DNA from: Sphingopyxis sp. MWB1
GTDB taxonomy: Bacteria; Pseudomonadota; Alphaproteobacteria; Sphingomonadales; Sphingomonadaceae
Direction: 5' to 3'
DNA: 64,000 bases
NCBI RefSeq assembly: GCF_000763945.1
Contig: NZ_JQFJ01000002.1
Span: forward strand, 62,001 to 126,000
Positions 56,460-64,000 of the stretch are shown here, in pieces. A model generated the notes under the pieces. That model was not told where the DNA came from, searched no databases, and saw nothing but the letters and a program-made list of their open reading frames with translations. How positions within the stretch are numbered: the first letter of the stretch is position 1; each line of letters opens with the position of its first letter. Made by a program: the position numbers and the translations under genes.

Positions 56460-58249
56460 CGGACGGTATCCCAGCTGCGCGATAACAGCCCCGCGCAATT
56501 AATTATTCCTACGAGCGAATAAGTCTGGGGAAAGTTCCCCCACAGCTCGCCCGTTTCGAAATCCAGATCTTCGGAAAGCAGCCCCGAAGGGGTGCGATGC
56601 GCGAGCATGGTTTCGAACAATTGCCGCGCTTCCGTGGTGCGTCCGCAAAGATGGAGCGCCTCGATCAACCAGAATGTGCAGATGTTGAACGCCGTTTCGG
56701 GCTGGCCGAAATCATCTTCGCTGTCATAGCGTAGCATATGTTCGCCCCGGCGTAGTGCTTTTTCGATCGCGGCAAAGGTGGCCTGAAAGCGCGGATCATC
56801 GGCGCGGATGAAACGCAGCTCGACCATCTGGAGCAGGCTGGCGTCGAGATGGGCGTGGCCAAAGGCCGCGCCATAATGGCCCTCGGCCTCGCTCCACGCC
56901 TCGCGCTCGATGGTCGCGCGGATCGCGGCGGCGCGCTCGATCCACAATTTCTCGCGGTCCCTGCGCCCGATCCGTGCCGCCACATTGGCCAGTCGGTCGC
57001 ACGCCGCCCAGCTCATCACCGCCGAATAGGTGTGGACAAGCTGCCGCGTGCGAAACTCCCACAGACCCGCGTCGGGCTGGTCGTGCATTTTCCACGCGAC
57101 CTCGCCGACGCTTTCGAGGCTCTCGAAATCCCGTTCATCGGCAATGCGAAACAGCCGCTGGTCGAAAAAGCCCTGCGCGGTGGGCAGCACAATCTGGCCA
57201 TAGGCGTCATGCTGCACCTGATGATAGGCGGCATTGCCGACGCGCACCGGTCCCATGCCGCGATAGCCGGGCAGATGATCGGCGGTGCTTTCGTCGAGTT
57301 CGGCGACCCCCATCACTGAATAAAGCGGCTGGATCTGCCCGCCCGCCGCGCGATCGACGATGTTTCGCAAATAGCCCAGATATTTTTCGAGCACATCGAG
57401 CGCGCCCAGCCGGTTGAGCGCCTGCACCGTGTAATAGGCGTCGCGTATCCAGCAATAGCGATAGTCCCAGTTGCGCTCACTATTGGGCGCTTCGGGGATG
57501 GAGGTCGTCAGCGCGGCGACAATCGCGCCCGTTTCCTCATGCTGGCAAAGCTTGAGCGTGATCGCGGCGCGGATTACCGCATCCTGCCAGTCCATCGGGG
57601 TTGCGAGGCCGCGCACCCAGCTGCGCCAGTAAAGGTCGGTGGCTTCTTCCATCGAGCGGACGGCCTCCAACACATTGCCGGTGAAGGGCTCGTCGGGTCC
57701 CAAGAAAAAATGCAGATCCTGCTCGACGCGAAAGGCCCGCCTTTCCATCACATAGCCGACGGGCGCATCGGTGGTCAGGCGAAGTGGCTGGGTGCCGACC
57801 AGATAGCGGATATGATTGGTGCCGCGCGTGGTTGGCGCCACCTCCGTCCCATAATCGCGCATCGGCGACAGGTTCATCTCCAGTCGCGGGTTGCCGGCGA
57901 TGGGCCGAACAATGCGGACATAGGCGACGGGGCGATACATGCGGCCCGCGCGTTCGAAACGCGGACAGAAATCAATGACATCGACCGCGCTGCCATCCTC
58001 AGCCTCCAGTCGGGTAATCAAAATCGGGCTGTTGCGCCGATAATGCGGCGTTGCCTTGACCTGCCCCGCGAGACGAAAGCGCCAGACCCCCTGATGCTGT
58101 TGTTCGCCGCCCAGCAGTGCACAGAACACCGGGTCGCCATCGACGCGCGGCACGCATCCCCACACCAGGCCTGCCTCCCCATCGATCAGCGCGCTGACCT
58201 GGCAATTGCCGATGGGCCAGAGCGAGAGCGAAGTTACAGCGTCAGCCAT
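56456..58249 (-). CDS. Glycoside hydrolase family 15 protein, probable trehalase
   Basis: A 597-residue (alpha/alpha)6-barrel hydrolase. The family signatures SERNWDYRYCWIRDAYYTVQAL and GLLSEDLDFETGELWGNFPQTYS (the second with the catalytic base) are present, as is the N-terminal beta-rich domain. Related GH15 proteins include glucoamylases and mycobacterial trehalases. Its place between otsB and otsA suggests trehalose as substrate, but this is inferred. It overlaps otsB by 16 bp and otsA by 4 bp. Confidence 0.92.
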   Translation of the reverse strand: MADAVTSLSLWPIGNCQVSALIDGEAGLVWGCVPRVDGDPVFCALLGGEQQHQGVWRFRLAGQVKATPHYRRNSPILITRLEAEDGSAVDVIDFCPRFERAGRMYRPVAYVRIVRPIAGNPRLEMNLSPMRDYGTEVAPTTRGTNHIRYLVGTQPLRLTTDAPVGYVMERRAFRVEQDLHFFLGPDEPFTGNVLEAVRSMEEATDLYWRSWVRGLATPMDWQDAVIRAAITLKLCQHEETGAIVAALTTSIPEAPNSERNWDYRYCWIRDAYYTVQALNRLGALDVLEKYLGYLRNIVDRAAGGQIQPLYSVMGVAELDESTADHLPGYRGMGPVRVGNAAYHQVQHDAYGQIVLPTAQGFFDQRLFRIADERDFESLESVGEVAWKMHDQPDAGLWEFRTRQLVHTYSAVMSWAACDRLANVAARIGRRDREKLWIERAAAIRATIEREAWSEAEGHYGAAFGHAHLDASLLQMVELRFIRADDPRFQATFAAIEKALRRGEHMLRYDSEDDFGQPETAFNICTFWLIEALHLCGRTTEARQLFETMLAHRTPSGLLSEDLDFETGELWGNFPQTYSLVGIINCAGLLSRSWDTVR

Positions 58250-58965
58250 TGATGCACCTCTGTCGGATTGTTCAGTCGATATCGGGCCGCGGTGGGCCGG
58301 TCGTGCCCCACCAATATGCCATAGCCGGCATCGGCGGAGGCGGCGGCAAAGCCATCCTCGTCGGTAATGTCGTCGCCGATAAAAATCGGTAGCGCGCCGT
58401 GAAAGGGCGCGCTCGTCATCAAGCTCGCCAGCGCCGCCCCCTTGTTCGCGCCGCGCGGCCCCAGTTCGACCACCATCTTGCCCCGCCGCTGCGCCAGCCC
58501 CTCGCGTCTTGCAATTGCTTCCATGACCTTAAAGACGGATGGCGCGGCATCGGGTTCCTGCCGGTAGTGAAGCGCGATGCCATGCGGCTTGGCTTCGAGC
58601 AGCAGGGCGGCGTGTGCACCCAGCAGCGCGTCGAGCTCGGCGCGGCTGGCGGCCGAGAGGACAAGATCGGGGCGATCCGCACCGCCGATCTCGGCCCCGT
58701 GCGAGCCGACGATCATCAGTCCCGGCACATCGAGATAAAGGCTGATATCGGCCACCGCGCGCCCGCTGACGATGGCAACGCGGCCCTCCAGCGCGGCGCA
58801 CAGCGCCATCAGTCGCGCCGAAAGCTGATGGTCAACGGATATGCCGTCGGGCGTATCGGCAATCTCCACCAGAGTGCCGTCAAAATCGAGGAAAAGGGCG
58901 AGCGGATGCTGTGCCGCCAGCGCGTCGAGCGCCGGCGGGGGAGCGAGGTGCGTTCTATTGTGCAT
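58234..58965 (-). CDS. otsB: Trehalose-6-phosphate phosphatase
   Basis: A 243-residue HAD-superfamily phosphatase that releases trehalose. The nucleophile motif LFLDFDGTLVEIA begins near residue 22, the second and third HAD motifs are IVSGR and ELGPRGANKGAAL, and the metal-binding motif is FIGDDITDEDGF. It is the first gene of the operon otsB-GH15-otsA, and its 3' end overlaps GH15 by 16 bp. Confidence 0.95.
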   Translation of the reverse strand: MHNRTHLAPPPALDALAAQHPLALFLDFDGTLVEIADTPDGISVDHQLSARLMALCAALEGRVAIVSGRAVADISLYLDVPGLMIVGSHGAEIGGADRPDLVLSAASRAELDALLGAHAALLLEAKPHGIALHYRQEPDAAPSVFKVMEAIARREGLAQRRGKMVVELGPRGANKGAALASLMTSAPFHGALPIFIGDDITDEDGFAAASADAGYGILVGHDRPTAARYRLNNPTEVHQWLTL

Positions 58966-59074
58966 TGCGGCAAAAGCTAAGCCGCCTCAGCAGGATGTCA
59001 ACCGCCGCTTGGAAAACGGCCCATATTCGCTGTCCACCCCAAGCCGTCACGCCTAAGCCGTTCCTCCCGAAACC

Positions 59075-59187
59075 GTCATTGCAAGCCCGGCATAGCCGGA
59101 CGAAGCAATCCCCAGCCATCGTCCCTCAAGGAGCGCGGGCTGGAGATTGCGTCGTCGCCCGGACCAGTCCGGGCTCCTTGCAATGAC
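59075..59187. repeat. GTCATTGCAAGC...CTTGCAATGAC palindromic repeat, complete copy
   Basis: A 113-bp copy of the 4880-4975 element, with inverted ends and two inner hairpins (CCCGGCATAGCCGG and CCCGGACCAGTCCGGG). It sits in the gap between otsB and the decarboxylase gene. Confidence 0.75.
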
Positions 59188-59219
59188 AAATTTCGAAAGC
59201 GTCCTGGTGCCAACAGGCC

Positions 59220-60416
59220 TCAGAACAGCTTGGTCACCGTCGCGCTGCGGCGTTCCTGTTCCTCGACCTCGCCGGTGTAAAGGCTCGCCATCGGCTCATC
59301 CTTCACCACATGGGTTTCCTCGGCGCCAAAGCCGTTGAACTTGGTCCGCATCGCGCAGCCATAGGCGCCCAGCATCCCGATCTCGATAAAATCACCGGCC
59401 TTGATGTCGGCGGGCAGGTAAAAGGGGCCTGCCATATGGTCGAGATCGTCGCAGGTCGGGCCGTAAAAGCTGAACGGCACCAGCTCGACGCCCTCATCCT
59501 CTTCACGCTGCAGCGCGACGGGGAAGCGCCAGCCGACATGCGCGGCATCGAACAGCGCGCCATAGGCGCCGTCGTTGATATAAAGCTCGTCGCCGCGCCG
59601 CTTTTCCACGCGCACGATCAGCGAGCTATATTCGGCCGACAGCGCGCGGCCCGGCTCGCACCACAATTCCGCCGAATAGCTGATCGGCAGGCTTTCAAAG
59701 CTGCGGTGGATGGTGTCGAAATAGGCCTCCAGCGGGGGCGGCTCCATACCGGGATAGGAGGAAGGAAAGCCGCCGCCAACATCGACGATATCGACCGTGA
59801 CCGATGCCGCGACAATCGCCGCGCGCACACGCTCCATCGCCTGGGCATAGGCATGGGGGGTCATCGCCTGGCTGCCGACATGGAAACAGATGCCAAGCGC
59901 GTCCGAAGCCTGGCGGGTCGCCATCAGCAATTCGGGCACATCTTCCGGCTCGGCGCCGAATTTGGCGGCAAGGCTCAGTTTCGAATGATCCGACGAAACG
60001 CGCAGGCGAACGAGCAGGTTGAGATCCTGCGCGCCTTCGGTCGCGCGGACGATCTTTTCCAGCTCTTCCATCGTGTCGAGCGAAAAGGTGCGGACGCCAT
60101 ATTTCCAATAGGCATCGGCAATCGCTTCCTCGGCCTTGACCGGGTGCATGAAGCACAGGGTCGCTTCTGGAAGCGTGCGCGCAACCAGCCGCACCTCGGC
60201 GATGGAGGCGACGTCATAATGGGTAACCCCGGCATCCCACAGGACGCGCAACAGGTCGGGCGAAGGATTGGCCTTCACCGCATAAAGAGTCGTTCCGGGA
60301 AAGCGATCGATAAAAAAACGCGCTGCGCGCCGCGCGGCATGCGGGCGGACAAGCGTGACAGGTTCGACCGGCGAAAGTGCCTGAATCAGCCCGTGGGCGC
60401 TATTGTGCTGGAGCAA
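59220..60416 (-). CDS. Ornithine/lysine decarboxylase, group IV PLP enzyme
   Basis: A 398-residue pyridoxal-phosphate enzyme of the alanine-racemase fold that makes putrescine (or cadaverine). The PLP lysine is in TLYAVKANPSPD. The HVGSQ, DVGGGFPSSYPG and EPGRALSA segments follow. The C-terminal YGPTCDDLDHM provides the active-site cysteine and aspartate from the partner subunit. The start is a TTG at 60416; no ATG is available. The 336-bp leader is unusually rich in G/C runs and structured. Its upstream neighbour is a carboxy(nor)spermidine decarboxylase. Confidence 0.9.
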   Translation of the reverse strand: MLQHNSAHGLIQALSPVEPVTLVRPHAARRAARFFIDRFPGTTLYAVKANPSPDLLRVLWDAGVTHYDVASIAEVRLVARTLPEATLCFMHPVKAEEAIADAYWKYGVRTFSLDTMEELEKIVRATEGAQDLNLLVRLRVSSDHSKLSLAAKFGAEPEDVPELLMATRQASDALGICFHVGSQAMTPHAYAQAMERVRAAIVAASVTVDIVDVGGGFPSSYPGMEPPPLEAYFDTIHRSFESLPISYSAELWCEPGRALSAEYSSLIVRVEKRRGDELYINDGAYGALFDAAHVGWRFPVALQREEDEGVELVPFSFYGPTCDDLDHMAGPFYLPADIKAGDFIEIGMLGAYGCAMRTKFNGFGAEETHVVKDEPMASLYTGEVEEQERRSATVTKLF

Positions 60417-60752
60417 TGCAAGGGACCCCCAAAGGTTAAGTTAAACGACAAAGGCTGCCTTGCGGTTATTGGAAGTCCCCCTGGGGCAGCGGGGTGCGCA
60501 TATATGGGCGGGGCCCCCCCCTGTAAAGACCCTTTCCGGGCCTTTTTCTGCGGAAATTTGCGGGGCCCGCGCCATGAAATAGCGAAAAAATGCCTGAAAA
60601 CGGCAATTTGTGGCCCCGGCGGTTCGGGATGGGGGCAGGGGCGGGGGGATGTAACATGGGCGCCTCCTTTTGGCATCATCACTTTATGCGACGCCCCGCC
60701 CGCCCTTTTCGTTGCTTTTGCTGCGACGAGTCGCTGCCAAAGGAGCCAGGAA
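60417..60752 (-). other. Long G/C-run leader of the decarboxylase gene
   Basis: 336 bp with no gene. It includes a hairpin AAAGGCCC-GGAAA-GGGTCTTT on the transcript strand (60545-60525) and a plus-strand G-run cluster at 60626-60648. The stretch around 60477-60521 is also rich in G and C runs. A structured leader called the speF motif is known upstream of ornithine decarboxylase genes of alphaproteobacteria; whether this is one cannot be decided by eye. A promoter for the decarboxylase is presumably here too. Confidence 0.5.
60626..60648 (+). promoter_or_regulatory. Potential G-quadruplex sequence in the decarboxylase leader
   Basis: Four G runs of 3, 5, 4 and 6 separated by only 1-2 bases (GGG-AT-GGGGG-CA-GGGG-C-GGGGGG). 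They lie on the strand that is template for the decarboxylase gene and could impede RNA polymerase. It fits the usual G3+N1-7 quadruplex rule; formation is untested. Confidence 0.55.
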
Positions 60753-61946
60753 TCAGCTCAGTCGCATCTTGAAATCCGCATAGTCAAACCGGCGTATCTC
60801 GGTCAGTTCGTCGCTTTCGCTGTCCCACAGCCAGATGGAGGGCAGGGGAACGCCGTTGAAGCTGTTGGTCTTGACCATTGAATAATGCGCCTGGTCCAGA
60901 AAGGCGAAGCGCTGGCCGACGCGCGCGCCGCCCGGCAGGCGGTAATCGCCGATCACATCGCCCGCGAGGCAGGACGGCCCGCCAAGCCGCACCGTGGGTC
61001 CTTCGGCTTCCTCGCCCAGCATCGCGGGGCGATAGGGGGCCTCGATCACATCGGGCATATGGCAGGTCGCCGAAATATCGGTGATGCCGATCGCGACGCC
61101 ATTGTCGAACAGGTCGAGGATTTCGCCAACCAAAATGCCGGCGTCGAGCGCCACCGCCTCGCCGGGCTCGATCATCACCTCGCATCCGGTCGCCGCACGT
61201 ACCTGTTTCAGAAAGGCGACCAGTTCATCGACCTGATAATCGGCGCGGGTGATATGATGGCCGCCGCCGAAGTTCAGCCACTTCAATTGCTTGAAAAAGG
61301 GACGCAGCATCGGCGCCACGGCCTTCCATGTGCGTTCCAGCGGCGGGAAATCCTGCTCGCACAGGCTGTGCATATGGATGCCGTCCACGCCTTCCATATG
61401 TTCGGGCAAAAGCTGGGTGATGGGAAAGCCCAGGCGGCTGCACGGTGCGGCGGGGTCATATTTGGCGACCTCGCCCTCACTGTGCATCGGATTGATCCGC
61501 AGGCCGATGTCAAAGCTTTCGCCGCCCGCGCGCAGTTCATCGAGCAGTGGGCGGAAACGGGCGAGCTGGCCGGGCGAATTGAAGATCAGATGATCGGACA
61601 GCCGCGCGATTTCCGGCAGGTCGTCGGCCTTGTAGCCCGCGCAATAGGTGGCAACCTCGCGGCTGCCATCCGCTCCCGTATATTCCTCGCGCCCCAGCCG
61701 TGCTTCATACAGACCTGAGGCGCACACCCCGTCCAGATAATCGGCCACGGTCGGGCCGAGCGACCACATGGAAAAGGCCTTGAGCGCGGCGAGCACCTTC
61801 GCCCCCGACGCATCGCCGACCTGCCGCAGCAGCGCCAGATTGGCGCGCACTTTCGCGGCATCGACGACAAAGGCGGGCGTCGGCACGCGCGAAAGATCAA
61901 ATCGGGCAAAGGCTCCGGGGTCGCCGGCACGTGTTTCCATTGTCAT
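60753..61946 (-). CDS. nspC: Carboxynorspermidine/carboxyspermidine decarboxylase
   Basis: A 397-residue PLP enzyme that makes (nor)spermidine from its carboxylated precursor. The PLP lysine is in VLAALKAFSMWSL. The family segments ATYCAGYKADDL, CSRLGFP, WLNFGGGHHITRADY, MIEPGEAVALDAG and LGGPSCLAGDVIGDY are present. The ATG at 61946 follows AGGA at about 5 bases. A carboxyspermidine dehydrogenase partner gene is not in this window. It lies downstream of a Crp-family gene and upstream of the decarboxylase. Confidence 0.93.
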   Translation of the reverse strand: MTMETRAGDPGAFARFDLSRVPTPAFVVDAAKVRANLALLRQVGDASGAKVLAALKAFSMWSLGPTVADYLDGVCASGLYEARLGREEYTGADGSREVATYCAGYKADDLPEIARLSDHLIFNSPGQLARFRPLLDELRAGGESFDIGLRINPMHSEGEVAKYDPAAPCSRLGFPITQLLPEHMEGVDGIHMHSLCEQDFPPLERTWKAVAPMLRPFFKQLKWLNFGGGHHITRADYQVDELVAFLKQVRAATGCEVMIEPGEAVALDAGILVGEILDLFDNGVAIGITDISATCHMPDVIEAPYRPAMLGEEAEGPTVRLGGPSCLAGDVIGDYRLPGGARVGQRFAFLDQAHYSMVKTNSFNGVPLPSIWLWDSESDELTEIRRFDYADFKMRLS

Positions 61947-62026
61947 AAGGTCCTGAAAAGGCCATCTTCGGCCAGATGAAATCGCTGCAAAAATAGGAAG
62001 ATTGCCGCAATCGGCAAGGGGAAGCT

Positions 62027-62566
62027 TCAATCGGCGGCGGGGCCGATACGCTTTTTCAGGCGGCTGAGCGCGGGCGGGGTAATGCCGATATAGGCGGCGA
62101 GATCGGCCTGGCTGATCCGCGCCGCGAGCGGGCCAAGGCTTTCGAACGCGCGGCGATAGCGCGCCTCGGCGGGCAGGCAGAGCAATTCATATTCGCGCGC
62201 CTCCTTGCGCCGGGCATAGGCGGACAGAAAGGCGATGACGCCATTGGCCAGCGCCAGATCGCCGAGCGCCGCCGCCTCGACCCTGGCATAGGGCAGGGCG
62301 ATCAGCGTCGCCGCTTCCAGCGCGATCAGGCTGAAGGTCGCCGCCCCTTCGCCACTCGCCGCGACCATGCTGCCGATCACCGCCCCCGCAGGGACAAAGC
62401 TTTTGACATGTTCGCGCCCGTCAGGCCGCAGATAATAAGCTTTGAGCAGGCCGCTCTGTACCAGAAACAGCCGGTCGCAATCCTCGCCCTGCCGGAAGAG
62501 ATGCTCCCCCGCGCTCACCGCCAGCGCCGCGCCATTTTGCCGGATAAAGTCGTACAAGGGGGTCAA
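62027..62566 (-). CDS. Crp/Fnr-family transcription regulator
   Basis: About 179 residues. A cyclic-nucleotide-binding-like beta-barrel (about 15-115, with GEHLFRQGEDCDRLFLVQSGLLKAY and YLRPDGREHVKSFVPAG) is followed by a short C-terminal DNA-binding helix-turn-helix (ARISQADLAAYIGITPPALSRLKKR). It lacks an Fnr-type N-terminal cysteine cluster. The start is likely a TTG at 62566, with GAGG 5 bases upstream; another TTG at 62581 is possible. The gap to nspC is 80 bp, so it may be in the same transcript and control the polyamine genes. Confidence 0.85.
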   Translation of the reverse strand: MTPLYDFIRQNGAALAVSAGEHLFRQGEDCDRLFLVQSGLLKAYYLRPDGREHVKSFVPAGAVIGSMVAASGEGAATFSLIALEAATLIALPYARVEAAALGDLALANGVIAFLSAYARRKEAREYELLCLPAEARYRRAFESLGPLAARISQADLAAYIGITPPALSRLKKRIGPAAD

Positions 62567-62641
62567 CTTAACCTCGATCAATTACAGCGCGCCGCCGCCG
62601 GGCAAAGGGGCATTTCCCTTCAACAGCGAGACCCGGATTCG

Positions 62642-63370
62642 ATGAACATCACCAACCAGCATATCGTCCTGACCGGCGCTTCGTCCGGCATCGGACGCGA
62701 AATTGCAACCATGCTCGCGCCCGATAACCGGCTGACCCTGATCGGCCGCCGCGTGCCCGAAGGAATCGAGCCTGCGCCCCACCGCTTCCTCGGCGCCGAT
62801 CTCGCCGATGCCGCAGCGGTGCGGGCGGCGGCGGCGGCAGCAATTGCAGACGAAGGCACCGCCGTCGACGGGCTGATCAACTGCGCCGCCATCCAATATA
62901 CCCCGCGTCTGACCGATGCCGATTTCGATCCGGAGCGCTCGATTCGCGAAATCGCAGTCAATCTCACCGCGCCTGTCTTGCTCGCCGCCGCCTTGCTCCC
63001 CGCGCTGCGCCGTGCACCCGCCGCCTTTATCTGCAACGTCAATTCAGGCCTCGCGCTCGTGCCCAAAAGCGAATCCGCCGTCTATTGCGCGACGAAGGCG
63101 GGGCTGGACAATTTCTCGCAAGGCCTGCGATTACAGCTTGCGGGCACCTCCATCGCCGTCCTTCAGGCTTTCCTCCCCCTCGTCGATACCCCGATGACGG
63201 CGGGACGCGGGCGCGGCAAGATGGACGCGGCGACAGCGGCCAAGGCGATATTGCGCGGAATCGAAAACCGCCATGCCGACAATGATATCGGCAAGGTCGG
63301 CCTCTTGCGCCTGCTCCGCCGCCTCTCGCCGGCGCTCGCGTCGCGGGTGATGCAGGGGGCGGCGCAATGA
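62642..63370 (+). CDS. Short-chain dehydrogenase/reductase
   Basis: A 242-residue SDR-fold oxidoreductase. The cofactor motif VLTGASSGIGREIA is near residues 9-22, NCAAIQY follows, and the catalytic Tyr-x3-Lys is in YCATKAG. The substrate is unknown. The ATG at 62642 gives a natural N-terminus; a longer frame would read over the Crp gene start. Its stop overlaps the start of the next gene by 4 bp (ATGA), so they are coupled. Confidence 0.92.
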   Translation: MNITNQHIVLTGASSGIGREIATMLAPDNRLTLIGRRVPEGIEPAPHRFLGADLADAAAVRAAAAAAIADEGTAVDGLINCAAIQYTPRLTDADFDPERSIREIAVNLTAPVLLAAALLPALRRAPAAFICNVNSGLALVPKSESAVYCATKAGLDNFSQGLRLQLAGTSIAVLQAFLPLVDTPMTAGRGRGKMDAATAAKAILRGIENRHADNDIGKVGLLRLLRRLSPALASRVMQGAAQ

Positions 63371-64000
63371 AAAGCCTGCTCAAGCTCATGGCGGGTCTCG
63401 CCGCCCTTTTTGCGACCACTTTCATCATTGGCCGCCTGCTCGGTCTCTTCACCGCCGACAATATTCGCGGCTGGCTCGATGCGGCGGCCCAATGGTCGGC
63501 GCCGACCGTCGCCATGCTGGTGATATTGCTGCTTTTCGCCGATCTCTTCATCGCCGTGCCGACGCTGACGGTGATGCTGCTTGCGGGTTATTTCCTCGGC
63601 TTCCTCCCCGGCTTTGCCGCCGCGCTCACCGGTTCCTGCCTAGCTGCCTTTGTCGGCTATGCCCTCGGCCGTCGCTATGGCACGCGCATCATCGCCCGGA
63701 TCATCCGCGATCCCGCCGAGCGCGCGCGGATCGACGCCGCCTTTGCCGATCATGGCGGCGCGATGATCCTGCTCGCGCGCGCCGCGCCAATCCTGCCCGA
63801 AGTCACGGCCAGCATGGCAGGCGCGACCGTCATGGCGTTCCCGCGCTTCGCCTTGCTCTATCTCGCCGCGACCATTCCCTATGCCGCGATTGCAGCGTGG
63901 GCCGGGTCGGTGAGCACGCTCAGCAATCCGATGCCCGCCATTTACGCAGTGATCGGCCTCTACGCCCTCTTCTGGACCGCAGGCTTCCTCTATCGCCGCC
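63367..64000 (+). CDS. TVP38/DedA-like (VTT domain) membrane protein, cut by the window edge
   Basis: The first 211 codons of a polytopic membrane protein; the end lies outside the window. The VTT-like core is visible: AVPTLTVMLLAGYFLGFLPGFAAALTGSCLAAFVGYALGR followed by FADHGGAMILLARAAPILPEVTASMAGATVM. This DedA-like/SNARE-associated family is thought to move lipids or maintain membrane potential. It is coupled to the SDR gene by a 4-bp overlap (ATGA). Confidence 0.88.
   Translation, partial: MKSLLKLMAGLAALFATTFIIGRLLGLFTADNIRGWLDAAAQWSAPTVAMLVILLLFADLFIAVPTLTVMLLAGYFLGFLPGFAAALTGSCLAAFVGYALGRRYGTRIIARIIRDPAERARIDAAFADHGGAMILLARAAPILPEVTASMAGATVMAFPRFALLYLAATIPYAAIAAWAGSVSTLSNPMPAIYAVIGLYALFWTAGFLYRR

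Noticed and set aside
59310..60881. A 523-codon open frame antisense to the decarboxylase and its leader
   Set aside because: It covers a well-supported gene and a structured leader; no family motif and no ribosome binding site.

Overview
The window is chromosomal DNA from a high-GC alphaproteobacterium of the order Sphingomonadales, most likely Sphingopyxis or a close relative. The grounds are: high GC with strong third-position bias; many 4-bp ATGA stop/start overlaps; an alphaproteobacterial SOS box (GAAC-N7-GAAC) in front of lexA; core gene blocks I associate with sphingomonads (gltX-gltA next to comEC, ppiD-trpEGDC-moaC-moeA-lexA, tpiA-secG-pyrG, lolCD-dnaE); and intergenic repeats typical of the group. 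Nearly everything is housekeeping. I see no prophage, insertion sequence, integrase, CRISPR array, rRNA or tRNA.

Layout. 0-9.5 kb: EF-hand protein, a repeat-rich gap, trmFO, a YhhN membrane protein, a DUF5666-like/OmpA protein, DUF952, gyrA, and an unusual nucleotidyltransferase-like membrane protein. 9.5-17 kb: an unknown protein coupled to a PAS/histidine-kinase-like protein that lacks the phospho-acceptor histidine, then gltA, gltX and comEC. 17-26 kb, minus strand: lexA, moeA (with a 14-base homopolymer near its start), moaC, trpC, trpD, trpG, trpE and ppiD. 26-35 kb, plus strand: tpiA, secG, pyrG, a tiny membrane protein, lolC, lolD, dnaE. 35-38 kb: an acyl-CoA synthetase and an AT-richer gene for a TbpB-like lipoprotein. 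38-43 kb: PA0069-type radical SAM protein, moaB, soluble lytic transglycosylase and a degenerate uracil-DNA-glycosylase-like protein. 43-50 kb: ETF-QO, TPR protein, ispE, N-formylglutamate amidohydrolase, ilvD and a small lipoprotein. 50-55 kb: an unknown secreted protein, NAD(P)HX repair enzyme, an RNA uracil methyltransferase and two tandem MAPEG proteins. 55-59 kb: the trehalose operon otsB-GH15-otsA. 59-64 kb: polyamine genes (ornithine-type decarboxylase, carboxy(nor)spermidine decarboxylase), a Crp-family regulator, an SDR enzyme, and a VTT/DedA-like membrane protein cut by the window edge.

The intergenic DNA carries three dispersed repeat families. One is a large nested palindrome (about 166-222 bp) with a variable but self-complementary central hairpin; one is a GTCATTGCGAG...CTCGCAATGAC palindrome; one is a CGTCATCCCGGACTTGATCCGGG element. 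A copy of the first lies inside the trp operon, between trpE and trpG, where its hairpin could compete with an alternative pairing.

Most worth a second look: the histidine-less kinase and its unknown partner; the C14 tract in moeA; the nested palindromes; the G-rich, structured leader of the ornithine decarboxylase gene; the AT-rich TbpB-like gene with a perfect 9-bp inverted repeat over its probable promoter; and a TPR gene with no ordinary start codon after the ETF-QO stop. No complete new defence or metabolic system is evident.
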